Shown: piece after piece, positions 1 through 8,652 of the stretch
How the letters are laid out: each line of letters begins with the position of its first letter
How positions within the stretch are numbered: the first letter of the stretch is position 1
NCBI GenBank assembly: GCA_030530845.1
Contig: JAUMUE010000006.1
Location: 1 to 57,076, forward strand
DNA: 57,076 nucleotides
Direction: 5' to 3'
Origin: Limosilactobacillus sp.
GTDB taxonomy: Bacteria > Bacillota > Bacilli > Lactobacillales > Lactobacillaceae
Notes under the pieces: model-generated
The model's database searches: none
What the model was told of the DNA's origin: nothing
What the model saw: only the letters and a program-made list of their open reading frames with translations
Translations under genes and position numbers: made by a program

Positions 1-336
1 AAGCCAGTAGATCCTTCTACCCCAAGTGATCCATCAACTCCTGTAAACCCATCTACTCCAGTTGATCCATCACAACCATCAACTCCATCAAACAACGGTT
101 CAAACTCATCTAACCCTGAAGATGTACCAACTATTGATGAACTTGCTGCTCAAGAAAAGGCTGCTAAGGAATCTGCTGCTAAGACTGCTGCCGTTTCATT
201 CCCAGCTGCTAAGGCTCAAGCACAAAACGCTGAATTGCCACAAACTGGTAACGAAGCTTCTGTTGCTGCTCTTGCATTAGGTAGCTTTGTTGGTATGCTC
301 GGTCTTGCTGTAGCATCAAAGAAGCGCGAATTCTAA
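1..336 (+). CDS. LPxTG cell-wall anchored surface protein, C-terminal fragment
   Basis: Frame 1 is open from the window edge to TAA at 334-336, giving the last 111 residues of a gene that starts outside the window. It begins with a Pro/Ser/Thr/Asp wall-spanning linker (repeated PSTP and PVDP units). An Ala/Lys/Glu-rich stretch follows, then LPQTGNE, a hydrophobic segment ending SFVGMLGLAVA, and a basic tail KKREF. This is the canonical sortase A sorting signal, so the protein is covalently attached to peptidoglycan. The sorting-signal DNA (about 235-320) is closely similar to that of the next gene (about 4564-4650), so the two are paralogues at least at the 3' end. The function of the missing ectodomain cannot be judged. 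Confidence 0.9.
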   Translation, partial: KPVDPSTPSDPSTPVNPSTPVDPSQPSTPSNNGSNSSNPEDVPTIDELAAQEKAAKESAAKTAAVSFPAAKAQAQNAELPQTGNEASVAALALGSFVGMLGLAVASKKREF

Positions 337-399
337 TTCCCGTTTGAAAAGTAACTTTCTCAACCTCACATATTACGTCTAACCAAATATTTATTTTCG

Positions 400-433
400 T
401 AGGCTCTAGTCAGTGACTAGGGCCTATTTTTTT
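400..433 (+). terminator. Rho-independent terminator of the first surface-protein gene
   Basis: A 13-bp inverted repeat (400-412 with 414-426, one T-G wobble) is followed by a run of seven T. It lies 63 bases after the stop codon. The rest of 337-633 is AT-rich and holds only the promoter of the next gene. Confidence 0.85.
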
Positions 434-551
434 GTTGTGAACAAAAGATTATTAAAAGTTTATTAGAATAAATGAAGAACGTTTATCAATATTAAACTAT
501 TAATGTAATCGCATTTATATATTATTTTTTATTATAATCAGTACTAAATTG

Positions 552-579
552 TTGTCATTGCATTAAAAGATGTTAGAAT
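552..579 (+). promoter_or_regulatory. Promoter with extended -10 for the 1343-residue surface protein gene
   Basis: TTGTCA (552-557) and TAGAAT (574-579) are 16 bases apart, and the -10 is preceded by TG one base upstream (extended -10). The ribosome binding site AGGGAGG at 621-627 precedes the ATG at 634. Confidence 0.6.
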
Positions 580-633
580 AAGTTAAGATAATATGAAAAA
601 ACTAGATAGTTTATGTGAATAGGGAGGATAAAT

Positions 634-3600
634 ATGAAAAAACAACCTACATATAAGTTAAGAAAGCTGACAATCGGTGTATGCAGTGTGGCTTTGATGT
701 CCATCTTTGCTACCCAAATGCACGCAACGACTGTTCACGCTGATACTGATACAGAAACAACAGCTACAACAGCCACAACAACAGCGAATAGCGACGACAA
801 TACAGCTACGTTGACTCCATCTGCTACAGATGAACAAAACGCAACTGACGATACTAAGGATGCTGCTGACGCTACTAAGACTGCTCAAGATACAAGTGCA
901 ACTGATCAAGACACAAACGCACAAGCTACCAAGGCTACTGATGCTGAAACTTCAACTCAAGCAACCCCAGCAGCTACTGCAACTGCGCCAACAGTTCCAA
1001 CTACTGTGTTAGCAGAAGAAGCATCAAATGAAGCAACTGATTTTACAGTTGAAGATTTTGATTATGCAGTTAGTTACAATGGTAATGTAGACAATACAGC
1101 CGGAAAAGGGAGTCAAGTTGCAACTGGAGTTAAACCAGAAAGTATTTCTAAGATCACTGGTAAAGTAGTTACTTTAGATGAACGTGTAAAGAATATCACT
1201 CCGGACGCACTTGCTACTTTAGTAAATAATGCCAGTGAACTTTACATTAAGAACCCAGTAACCCTTGTTAATCGGTGGGGTGATAAACGAAACATTGGTA
1301 GATTGTTAGACGGAAATACTAATTTAACTAAGGCAGATTTTTCAGGTCTTGAATTGACTACTGCTCAAGCAACTTATGCATTTTCTGGCGCAACCAACTT
1401 AACCTCAATCGTCTTGCCTAAGTTATACCCAGGCACCACTCAAATCTACAACATGCTTTCAGATGATCCTAAGTTAACTTCTGTAACTATTCCTGAATCA
1501 TGGAAGTCATTTGATATCCAAGACATTAGTGGGTTGTTTAAGAATGATACTGCTTTGACAAGCGTTGACTTAACTAATTTGAACTTAAGTGCTGTTACTA
1601 AAGCTAAGAACGCTTTTGAAGCTTCTGGTTTGACAGGTAAAGTTGTAGTTCCAACATTTGCTCAAGGAGCTGACGTTTCCGGTTTATACCAAAACGCAAA
1701 GGGCATTACTAGTGTAGACGCAACTAGCTTAAACGGCGGTACTACTACAAGTTTCTTGCGTGGTGCAAGTAACGTACAAACAGTTACTTTAGGTGCTAAT
1801 TACACCGATGGCACTGAGGCTCTTAACACTGGTAACCGTGACATGGTAGTAATTGTTCCTGAAGGTTACGATACAACTACATTGACTTCATACACCAAGG
1901 CGCTTTCAAGCAACTATCAAATTCTTGGTATTCGTGGCGATGATGGTATCTTGAGTCACACTTACACTACTATCCAACCAAAGCAAGTATTTACTCAAGC
2001 TGAATACGATGCACTTACTAAAGATTCTGTAAATAATGATATTGATGCTAATGCAATGCTTTCTGATGCTGCAAAGCAAACATTGAAGGACCAAGTTGCA
2101 AAGACTACTGATAAGGTAGAATTAGATCGTCTTGACCAAGTTGCTAAGTACGACAAGACAAAGATCAACAATTTATCCATCAGCACTATTCAGTACAAGG
2201 GTGAAGATGTTCTCGACTTTGTTGCTAACACTGTAATTGATGATCAAACAACTCTTACAATTAAGAAGGCTACATACGTTCCTGGTACTGGCTTTGTTAC
2301 ATACGGTACTGACAGAACTGTTGATGTTACTGTTCCTGGTGGTTTGGTATGGGATGCTACTAGCAATAGTTACAAGCACTCAGATACTTACGATGATGAC
2401 TTTAACACTGCAGCAACAGCATTGGGAATCACACCAACCACTAACTACACGTTTGACGAAACTCAGGTTGAACAACCAAATGTACAAAACAGAGTAACTA
2501 CAACTGCTCCTGCTGTTCAAGACGAATACGATACTCCAACTCTTATTGAATACAGTGAACAAGATCCTGTTGACTTGAAGAACTTTGATACTACATTGTC
2601 AAGCTTCAACGGTATGCAAGAATCTACTATTACTGAGAAGATTCAAGAATTGCAAGCTCAAAATCCAAACGTTACGTTCAACGTTACCGACAACAGTGAT
2701 GGTACAAAGAGTGTTAACTACGTATGGAAGCTTGATGACACTAACACTGTAACTAGTGATGCTATCAAGATCACTCCTGCAAAGCCATTTACTGTGAAGG
2801 GTGATCAAGTACTTACTGAAGATCAAGCTGCTAAGTTGACTGCTGAAGACCTTGTTGATGAAAAGGGTGACTTCGGTAACTTTACTTTCGACTTTGATCC
2901 TGCTAAGACTGGTGAAGAACAAACTGTTACCGTTACTGGTAAGGACTCAAACGATGCTGATGTTCCACTGACTGCTACTGTTAAGGTAACTGTATTGAAG
3001 AACTTCACTGCAGCTGACAAGTCTGTTGCACAAGGTACTACCTTAGACCCAGCAACTGACCTCGTTACTGACAAGGGTGGTTACACTAACTTCACTATCG
3101 AAGGTTACGACGCAACTAAGCCTGGTGTTCAAACTGTTACTGTAAAGGGTGACGATGGTCAAGGACACGAATACAGTACTACTGTTCAAGTTACTGTTAC
3201 TGCTAAGGACTTCACTCTTGTAGATGGCAAGACTGTCAAGCCAGGTACTCAACTTACTGGCGATGACCTTGTTGCAGATGCAGGTGACTACAAGGACTTC
3301 ATTGTATCTGGCTACGATGCAAACAAGCCTGGCCAACAAACTGTAACTGTAACTGGTACTGACAACTCTGGTAACAAGGTTGAAAAGACTGTGACTGTTA
3401 CTGTTGAAGCAAATGAATTCACTGTTGTTCCTACTAAGACTGTTAACCAAGGTACTGACCTCAAGGGTGCGGACTTAGTAGAAAACGCCGGTGACTACAC
3501 TAACTTCACTATCACTGGCTACGACGCTAACAAGCCTGGCCAACAAACTGTAACTGTTACTGGTGAAGACGCAGCCGGAAACAAGGTATCCAAGGATGTT

Positions 3601-4665
3601 ACTGTTACTGTTCACGCCAAGGACTTCACTCTTGTAGATGGCAAGACTGTTGCTCAAGGTACTGAACTTAACCCAACTGACCTTGTTAAGGATGCGGGTG
3701 ACTACAAGGACTTCACTGTATCTGGTTACGATGCAAACAAGCCTGGCACTCAAACAGTTAAGGTTACTGGTACTGACAACTCAGGTTACAAAGTGGCTCA
3801 CGAAGTAACTGTTACTGTTGAAGCTAAGAACTTCACTGTGGTTGATGCTAAGACCGTTACTGAAGGTACTGATTTGACTGCAGATGACCTCCTTACTGAT
3901 AAGGGTGACTACACTAACTTCACTGTATCTGGCTACGACGCTAAGACTCCAGGTGTTCAAACTGTTACTGTTACCGCTACTGACGCAAGTGGCAAGACTG
4001 CTACTAAGACTGTTAAGGTAACTGTACTCAAGGACTTCACTGTTGTTGACGGTTTGACTGTTGCTCAAGGTACTCCAGTTGTTGTTGAAAACCTTGTTAC
4101 TGACAAGGGCGACTACACTAACTTCACTATGGAAGGCTTCAACCCAGCTCAACCAGGTGAACAAGAAGTCACTGTTAAGGGTGATGACGGTCAAGGTCAT
4201 GTTGTAACCAAGACTGTAAAGGTAACTGTACTCAAGGACTTCACTGCTGAAGGCAAGACTGTTACTGAAGACGACGAATTGACTGCAGACGACCTTGTTA
4301 CTGACAAGGGTGACTACACTGAATTCACTCTCCAAGGTTACGACGCTACTAAGACTGGTGAACAACAAGTTACGATCGTTGCAACTGATGGCCAAGGTCA
4401 CACATTGACTAAGACGGTTACTGTAACTGTTGAAGCTAAGGAAGTTCCTGCCCAACCTGTAACTCCAGCACAACCAGCACAACCAGCAGCTCCTGCAGAA
4501 GTAACGGAAGAAGCTGTCAAGGCTGAAACTCCTGCTGCTAAGGCACAACCAGAAGCTAAGAAGTTGCCACAAACTGGTAACGAATCAGCAATTGCTGGCC
4601 TTGCATTAGGTAGCTTCGTTGGTATGCTCGGTCTCGGTTTAGCCGGCAAGAAGCGTAACAACTAA
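634..4665 (+). CDS. LPxTG surface protein with BspA-like leucine-rich region and eight Ig-like repeats
   Basis: A 1343-residue wall-anchored protein, probably an adhesin. Residues 1-37 are a YSIRK-type signal (KLRKLTIGVCSVALMS, cleavage near VHA|DT). Residues 38-135 are Thr/Ala/Asp-rich and likely disordered. About 150-420 resembles BspA-like leucine-rich repeats (units such as NLTKADFSGLEL and LTSVDLTNLNLS). About 450-515 is helical and charged. From residue 719 to 1270 there are eight tandem Ig-like units of 68-72 residues, each starting F-T-x-V and carrying DLVxDxGDYTxF...GYDAxKPGxQTVTV. A Pro/Ala linker follows, then LPQTG at 1311-1315, a membrane segment and the KKRNN tail. The start has a strong ribosome binding site 6 bases upstream. 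Ligand unknown; adhesion is inferred from architecture. Confidence 0.93.
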   Translation: MKKQPTYKLRKLTIGVCSVALMSIFATQMHATTVHADTDTETTATTATTTANSDDNTATLTPSATDEQNATDDTKDAADATKTAQDTSATDQDTNAQATKATDAETSTQATPAATATAPTVPTTVLAEEASNEATDFTVEDFDYAVSYNGNVDNTAGKGSQVATGVKPESISKITGKVVTLDERVKNITPDALATLVNNASELYIKNPVTLVNRWGDKRNIGRLLDGNTNLTKADFSGLELTTAQATYAFSGATNLTSIVLPKLYPGTTQIYNMLSDDPKLTSVTIPESWKSFDIQDISGLFKNDTALTSVDLTNLNLSAVTKAKNAFEASGLTGKVVVPTFAQGADVSGLYQNAKGITSVDATSLNGGTTTSFLRGASNVQTVTLGANYTDGTEALNTGNRDMVVIVPEGYDTTTLTSYTKALSSNYQILGIRGDDGILSHTYTTIQPKQVFTQAEYDALTKDSVNNDIDANAMLSDAAKQTLKDQVAKTTDKVELDRLDQVAKYDKTKINNLSISTIQYKGEDVLDFVANTVIDDQTTLTIKKATYVPGTGFVTYGTDRTVDVTVPGGLVWDATSNSYKHSDTYDDDFNTAATALGITPTTNYTFDETQVEQPNVQNRVTTTAPAVQDEYDTPTLIEYSEQDPVDLKNFDTTLSSFNGMQESTITEKIQELQAQNPNVTFNVTDNSDGTKSVNYVWKLDDTNTVTSDAIKITPAKPFTVKGDQVLTEDQAAKLTAEDLVDEKGDFGNFTFDFDPAKTGEEQTVTVTGKDSNDADVPLTATVKVTVLKNFTAADKSVAQGTTLDPATDLVTDKGGYTNFTIEGYDATKPGVQTVTVKGDDGQGHEYSTTVQVTVTAKDFTLVDGKTVKPGTQLTGDDLVADAGDYKDFIVSGYDANKPGQQTVTVTGTDNSGNKVEKTVTVTVEANEFTVVPTKTVNQGTDLKGADLVENAGDYTNFTITGYDANKPGQQTVTVTGEDAAGNKVSKDVTVTVHAKDFTLVDGKTVAQGTELNPTDLVKDAGDYKDFTVSGYDANKPGTQTVKVTGTDNSGYKVAHEVTVTVEAKNFTVVDAKTVTEGTDLTADDLLTDKGDYTNFTVSGYDAKTPGVQTVTVTATDASGKTATKTVKVTVLKDFTVVDGLTVAQGTPVVVENLVTDKGDYTNFTMEGFNPAQPGEQEVTVKGDDGQGHVVTKTVKVTVLKDFTAEGKTVTEDDELTADDLVTDKGDYTEFTLQGYDATKTGEQQVTIVATDGQGHTLTKTVTVTVEAKEVPAQPVTPAQPAQPAAPAEVTEEAVKAETPAAKAQPEAKKLPQTGNESAIAGLALGSFVGMLGLGLAGKKRNN
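2788..4443 (+). repeat. Eight tandem ~207-bp repeats encoding Ig-like modules
   Basis: The eight units start at the Phe of motif F-T-x-V and vary from 68 to 72 residues. Neighbouring units share long nucleotide identity (for example the segment coding GDYTNFT and GYDANKPG), so copy number may vary by recombination. They act as a stalk holding the N-terminal region away from the wall (inference from comparable LPxTG proteins). Confidence 0.9.
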
Positions 4666-4688
4666 TTTCATATTGTTCTATCCTTAAG

Positions 4689-4724
4689 AGGCGAATCTGG
4701 CGGTAAGTCAGATCCGCCTTTTTT
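4689..4724 (+). terminator. Rho-independent terminator after the Ig-repeat protein gene
   Basis: The arms AGGCGAATCTGGC and TCAGATCCGCCT pair imperfectly and are followed by TTTTTT. Confidence 0.85.
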
Positions 4725-4727
4725 GAT

Positions 4728-4755
4728 TTGTGATTTGCGCAGAATCAGGTAAAAT
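4728..4755 (+). promoter_or_regulatory. Probable promoter of the THUMP methyltransferase gene
   Basis: TTGTGA (4728-4733) and TAAAAT (4750-4755) are spaced 16 bases, directly after the preceding terminator. Confidence 0.45.
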
Positions 4756-4788
4756 AGGAACAGAAGATATACGATAGGAGCTAATATT

Positions 4789-5922
4789 TTGCAAAATTAT
4801 CAGTTGATAGCGACTGCAGCTGCCGGTATTGAAGCGCTGGTTGGTCGTGAACTTCGGGACTTGGGTTATGACACCAAGGTCGAAAATGGCCGGGTACGTT
4901 ACACCGGTGATATGAAAGACATTTTGACGACGAACTTGTGGTTGCGGACTGCGGACCGTGTGAAGATCATTGTTGGCGAATTTGACGCACGGACTTTTGA
5001 CGACTTATTCGAACAAACCAAGGCACTCCCATGGGAAGACCTGCTCCCCGTTGATGCAGAATTTCCAGTGGAGGGGAAGAGTCACAATTCTCAACTCCAC
5101 AACGTCCCAAGTGTCCAAGCAATCGTAAAAAAGGCGATTGTGCAACGCCTCAGTGACGTTTACCACCGCCGGACTCGTTTACCAGAAACAGGCGCACTAT
5201 ATCCATTAGAAGTTGCGATTAACAAGGACCACGTGATGCTGACGCTGGACACGACTGGCGAAAGTCTCTTCAAGCGTGGATACCGTAAGAATAAGGGTGG
5301 GGCACCATTGAAGGAAAACATGGCAGCTGCACTGGTCATGCTGGCTCACTGGTTCCCTGACAACCCATTCGTCGATCCCGTCTGCGGTTCTGGTACTATT
5401 CCAATCGAAGCCGCATTGATCGGACACAACATCGCACCTGGGATCAACCGTGCATTCGCCTGTGAACAATGGACGAACCTGACTCCAGACGGCTTATCCG
5501 ATGACGTCCGCGACGAAGCAGATTCTAAGGCTGATTACGACGTGGAACTCGACATCTGCGGTTACGATATTGACCAAAATATGATTGAAATCGCGCAGGA
5601 AAACTGCCGGGCTGCCGGACTGACTCACGACATCACTTTCAAGCAACTGGCTGCCAAGGATTGGAAGACTGACAAGATCAATGGTGTCATCGTCGCCAAT
5701 CCTCCATACGGTGAACGTTTGAGCGACCACGATGCCGTTCATGAGCTCTACCGTCAAATGGGTGAAATCTACCGCCCAATGACTACCTGGAGCAAGTACA
5801 TTTTGACCGCCGACCTGGAATTCGAAAAGTACTACGGCGCACCAGCTACCAAGAAACGTAAACTCTACAATGGTGCCTTACGTACGGACCTCTTCCAATA
5901 CTGGGGCAAAAAGAAGCGCTAA
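4789..5922 (+). CDS. THUMP-domain class I SAM-dependent RNA methyltransferase (YpsC/RlmL-N family)
   Basis: A 377-residue enzyme predicted to methylate guanine in 23S rRNA. The N-terminal ~160 residues fit a THUMP RNA-binding domain. The C-terminal half is a Rossmann methyltransferase with SAM motif I VDPVCGSGTIPIEAA near residue 195 and the base-flipping motif NPPYGERL at residue 304. The length matches the single-domain Bacillus YpsC type rather than the bifunctional E. coli RlmKL. The start is TTG at 4789, eight bases after ATAGGAG. It is a monocistronic gene between two terminators. The exact target nucleotide is not deducible here. Confidence 0.9.
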   Translation: MQNYQLIATAAAGIEALVGRELRDLGYDTKVENGRVRYTGDMKDILTTNLWLRTADRVKIIVGEFDARTFDDLFEQTKALPWEDLLPVDAEFPVEGKSHNSQLHNVPSVQAIVKKAIVQRLSDVYHRRTRLPETGALYPLEVAINKDHVMLTLDTTGESLFKRGYRKNKGGAPLKENMAAALVMLAHWFPDNPFVDPVCGSGTIPIEAALIGHNIAPGINRAFACEQWTNLTPDGLSDDVRDEADSKADYDVELDICGYDIDQNMIEIAQENCRAAGLTHDITFKQLAAKDWKTDKINGVIVANPPYGERLSDHDAVHELYRQMGEIYRPMTTWSKYILTADLEFEKYYGAPATKKRKLYNGALRTDLFQYWGKKKR

Positions 5923-5924
5923 AT

Positions 5925-5954
5925 AAAAAATCCCGCTGTTCGGCGGGATTTTTC
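5925..5954. terminator. Bidirectional terminator between the methyltransferase and LapA-domain genes
   Basis: The perfect 8-bp stem AATCCCGC / GCGGGATT (5929-5936, 5943-5950) is flanked by an A run and a T run, so it serves both convergent genes. Confidence 0.85.
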
Positions 5955-5958
5955 TGTG

Positions 5959-6327
5959 TTAACCGTTGAATGGATCAGTGCCTTGCTTGATGGCATTTTT
6001 CTTCAGCCGTTCAACTTCGCTAGTTAAAGTAGCATTTTCTTGTAAGAGCTGCTTGTTGCGGGCTTCTAGGCGTTCGATTTGCTTTGAATCCTTCCGCACC
6101 GCGCGCAGTTGGTTCAATTCCTTTTCCATCTTGACGTGGCTGGAAAGGGAATTGATGTAGATGACGATTGCACCAATCAATAGGCACAGCAGCATCAGTA
6201 ATACCAATGGAATACGGAATTTAAATAATAGCAAGTTAACCTTGACCGGAGCGGTATTGCCGACCGTGAAGATCGCAATGAATAATAATAGGATGAATGC
6301 GATGATGATATTTGATTGTTTTCTCAT
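5959..6327 (-). CDS. LapA-domain (DUF1049) membrane protein
   Basis: A 122-residue protein with two N-terminal membrane helices (about 7-23 and 38-58). The conserved NTAPVKVNLLLFKFRIPLVLL stretch between and into them is typical of the LapA/DUF1049 domain. It is followed by a charged coiled coil (about 64-112). The coil probably faces the cytoplasm. The start has AGGAGG seven bases upstream. It lies downstream of rnhA on the same strand. The role in Gram-positives is unknown; the family name comes from LPS assembly in E. coli, which cannot apply here. Confidence 0.8.
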   Translation of the reverse strand: MRKQSNIIIAFILLLFIAIFTVGNTAPVKVNLLLFKFRIPLVLLMLLCLLIGAIVIYINSLSSHVKMEKELNQLRAVRKDSKQIERLEARNKQLLQENATLTSEVERLKKNAIKQGTDPFNG

Positions 6328-6375
6328 AATGTAATTCCTCCTAATTTACGTATTTATTAGTATTGTATGGCAATT

Positions 6376-6420
6376 ATCAAAACAAAACCAGTGCTTTGAG
6401 GCCGTGGCTGGGTTTTGATA
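6376..6420 (-). terminator. Probable terminator of rnhA
   Basis: Read on the minus strand, CAAAACCCAG (6417-6408) pairs with CTGGTTTTG (6391-6383) and is followed by a T-rich tract. It lies between rnhA and the LapA-domain gene. The stem is long-looped, so confidence is moderate. Confidence 0.45.
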
Positions 6421-6433
6421 TAATTAAATAGTG

Positions 6434-6823
6434 TTATTCGATACTTGATAGCGCCTGGTTTGCCAGATGGTGTGCACCGGTATTTTCCTTTTCCGGCACC
6501 CATTGTGTTACGACAGTAGGGAAATGGTCCATTTTGGCGGAAAGGCGTTCAAGTTCGTCTTTATAATGTTTTGCATAATTTTTACCGACCGCATCACTCA
6601 ATAGCCGGCTGTCGGTGTAAAATAAAATTGTTTGTTCATCCGGGTAGTGGGATCGGAGGTAGTCAAAGCCAAATTCGGCAGCCGCAAATTCACCTTGGTG
6701 GTTATCAGCCATCGCGAGTGTATCGGTCAGCTGTATCTGATTTTTATCGGCGAGAATCAATACACCCAGCCCAGTAGGACCCGGATTGCCTTTAGTGGCA
6801 GCATCAGTATAAATTTTAATCAT
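6434..6823 (-). CDS. rnhA: Ribonuclease HI family protein with Asp-to-His change at the last metal ligand
   Basis: A 129-residue RNase H-fold protein. It carries the first catalytic Asp in IYTDAATKGNPGP (D7), the Glu in NHQGEF (E45) and the second Asp in FYTDSRL (D71). The fourth acidic ligand, normally in the NxxxDxLA motif near the C terminus, is replaced: the sequence reads ENTGAHHLANQAL, with His118 at that position. The size fits the short Bacillus YpeP-like group. If active it cleaves the RNA strand of RNA-DNA hybrids. It is divergent from ebsA with only 31 bases between the chosen starts. Confidence 0.82.
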   Translation of the reverse strand: MIKIYTDAATKGNPGPTGLGVLILADKNQIQLTDTLAMADNHQGEFAAAEFGFDYLRSHYPDEQTILFYTDSRLLSDAVGKNYAKHYKDELERLSAKMDHFPTVVTQWVPEKENTGAHHLANQALSSIE

Positions 6824-6854
6824 AAATTCACCTCATATCGAAAGGATGTCTCAC

Positions 6855-7253
6855 ATGGAAGAAGAAACACGGTACTTTTACCAACCAGACCTGACGCGGA
6901 CGCTGATCTGCTGGTCTTGGACCTTTATCGTATTCATCATCGGCCTGGTTGTCTGGCTCGAAATCACGCACTTCCAATGGATCACTGCGACCTTTTTCGT
7001 CATCTTCTTGGCCCTGGTTGTCTTGGAAGTCAAGCGTCGGACAGTGCTGATGACGCCATCCAAGTTAGTTTTCAGCCGTCTTTTGCAAAAGGACTACATG
7101 GTGATTCCGTTGGCAGATATTCGTCAACCCCATTTTACTAAACATACGGTCACAATGACAGTCAACGGCGAAGTTCTCAATTTCACTTTCACGAATAAGG
7201 GAATCCGTCGCCTGCAGACATTGATTGATCTCCAAGGGAAGGTGGCTGAATAG
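6855..7253 (+). CDS. ebsA: EbsA family membrane protein
   Basis: A 132-residue protein with two membrane helices in the N-terminal half (about 19-37 and 43-60) and a soluble PH-like beta-rich tail. It matches the EbsA family found next to rnhA and lspA in lactobacilli. The start MEEETRYFY at 6855 is preferred over the ATG at 6846, because AAAGG (6841-6845) abuts the earlier ATG but is 9 bases from this one. The stop overlaps the lspA start by one base, so the two are translationally coupled. The enterococcal name comes from pheromone-response studies; the molecular role is unclear. Confidence 0.75.
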   Translation: MEEETRYFYQPDLTRTLICWSWTFIVFIIGLVVWLEITHFQWITATFFVIFLALVVLEVKRRTVLMTPSKLVFSRLLQKDYMVIPLADIRQPHFTKHTVTMTVNGEVLNFTFTNKGIRRLQTLIDLQGKVAE

Positions 7254-7699
7254 TGCCAGTTGTCGCATACCTCTTATTAACCGTGGCCCTGATTATCATT
7301 GACCAGGTCGTGAAGCATTGGGTCAGTATTCACATCGCTTTAAATTCCGGTGTGAAGGCGATCCCTGGCCTTTTAGCGATCACGAATTTACACAACGACG
7401 GAGCAGCCTGGAGCATGTTAGAAGGGCAACAAGGGATCTTTACTGCCATCTCGATTGTGGCGATCCTTGTCGTCGGCTACTTCTTCTACCGCTGGCGCAA
7501 GCGACCACTCTTGGTACTTCCAATCGCCATCATCTTAGCCGGCACGATCGGTAATTTTATCGACCGACTGACTAATGGTTACGTGGTAGATATGTTTGAA
7601 GTGCTCTTTATCAACTTCCCAGTCTTCAATGTTGCTGACATTTGTCTGACGGTGGGAGTTCTCTGGCTCGTGATCATGATTCTGAAAGAGGAAGAGTAA
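7253..7699 (+). CDS. lspA: Lipoprotein signal peptidase II
   Basis: A 148-residue membrane aspartyl protease that removes signal peptides from diacylglyceryl-prolipoproteins. Four membrane helices are visible. The catalytic dyad lies in NFIDRL (D104) and NVADICL (D129), and the conserved NxGAAWS-type motif appears as NDGAAWSML. The GTG start overlaps the ebsA stop (TAGTG), and the stop overlaps the rluD start (TAATG), giving a tightly coupled ebsA-lspA-rluD operon. Confidence 0.96.
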   Translation: MPVVAYLLLTVALIIIDQVVKHWVSIHIALNSGVKAIPGLLAITNLHNDGAAWSMLEGQQGIFTAISIVAILVVGYFFYRWRKRPLLVLPIAIILAGTIGNFIDRLTNGYVVDMFEVLFINFPVFNVADICLTVGVLWLVIMILKEEE

Positions 7700-8610
7700 T
7701 GGAAGAAGTCTCATTAACAATTGACCAAGACATGACTGGCCGGATTGACAAGGTGCTCGCACAGCAATTCGACCAATTTTCACGTTCTCACCTGCAAAAG
7801 TGGATCGAAGAAGGTCACGTTCTTGTTAACGGCCAAGCGGTCAAGCCGAAATATAAGCTGGCGGTTGGGGATGAAGTTGTCATCCAGCCGGAAGAACCGC
7901 AAAAGATCGACCTCGAACCGGAAGATATTCCGCTCGACATTGTGTACGAAGATGATGACGTGGTGGTTGTCAATAAGCCACAGGGGATGGTCGTCCACCC
8001 CGCACCAGGTCATCCCGGTCACACGCTGGTCAACGCGCTTCTCTACCACTGTCCGCTTTCGACGATCAATGGAGAATTCCGCCCTGGGATCGTACACCGG
8101 ATCGACAAGGACACGTCTGGGCTCCTGATGGTTGCCAAAAATGACATGGCTCACCAATCACTCGCGGACCAACTCAAAGCCAAGTCCAACAAGCGCGAGT
8201 ATGTTGCCTTGGTCCACGGAGTCATCAATCAGGACTCTGGTACGATCGATGCACCAATCGGACGTTCACGCAAGGACCGCAAGAAGATGGCCGTAGTTGA
8301 AGATGGTCGCCATGCCGTGACTCACTTCAAAGTTCTTAAGCGATACCGCCATTACACACTGGTATCATGCCGCTTAGAGACTGGTCGGACCCACCAAATC
8401 CGTGTACACATGAAGTCAATTGGCCACCCACTAGCTGGTGATCCGCTCTATGGTCCACGCAAGACCTTGCCGGGCAATGGCCAGTATCTGCACGCGCGGG
8501 AATTAGGTTTCACACATCCCCGCACCGGTGAACAGCTTCTGTTCCAGGCACCGCTACCAGATTATTTTCAAAAAATGCTTGAAAAACTTGATAAAACCGA
8601 CTTAAATTAA
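7699..8610 (+). CDS. rluD: RluA/RluD family 23S rRNA pseudouridine synthase
   Basis: A 303-residue enzyme isomerising uridines in rRNA. It has an N-terminal S4 RNA-binding domain (about residues 12-70) followed by the RluA catalytic domain with HRIDKDTSGL; D136 is the catalytic aspartate. The C-terminal motif GRTHQIRVHM is also present. The ATG at 7699 overlaps the lspA stop and aligns with the usual family N terminus; a longer reading frame begins 19 codons upstream but would lie inside lspA. The pairing of lspA and rluD is common in Firmicutes. Confidence 0.95.
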   Translation: MEEVSLTIDQDMTGRIDKVLAQQFDQFSRSHLQKWIEEGHVLVNGQAVKPKYKLAVGDEVVIQPEEPQKIDLEPEDIPLDIVYEDDDVVVVNKPQGMVVHPAPGHPGHTLVNALLYHCPLSTINGEFRPGIVHRIDKDTSGLLMVAKNDMAHQSLADQLKAKSNKREYVALVHGVINQDSGTIDAPIGRSRKDRKKMAVVEDGRHAVTHFKVLKRYRHYTLVSCRLETGRTHQIRVHMKSIGHPLAGDPLYGPRKTLPGNGQYLHARELGFTHPRTGEQLLFQAPLPDYFQKMLEKLDKTDLN

Positions 8611-8652
8611 CGCTATATAGCAATTCGCATAAATGTGAGGGAGGGGATTTCA

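Noticed and set aside
62-280. 72-residue plus-strand ORF near the window start
   Set aside because: It is out of frame with the LPxTG C-terminal coding frame (1-336), which has a clear sorting signal and codon bias; the ORF product is low-complexity Leu/His/Gln.
2788-4443. Regular repeats as a CRISPR array
   Set aside because: Units are ~207 bp, contiguous, in frame and encode protein; there are no spacers.
3781-4572. 263-residue minus-strand ORF
   Set aside because: It is a frame shadow of the Ig-like repeats; the translation is Ser/Leu/Asn-rich repeats mirroring the plus-strand repeats and has no ribosome binding site.
6632-7141. 169-residue plus-strand ORF across rnhA and ebsA
   Set aside because: It overlaps both genes in another frame and has no motif; it is a shadow ORF.
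8611-8652. PyrR or arginine-type attenuator before carA
   Set aside because: The gap is only 42 bases and shows no hairpin/T-run or PyrR anti-antiterminator pattern.
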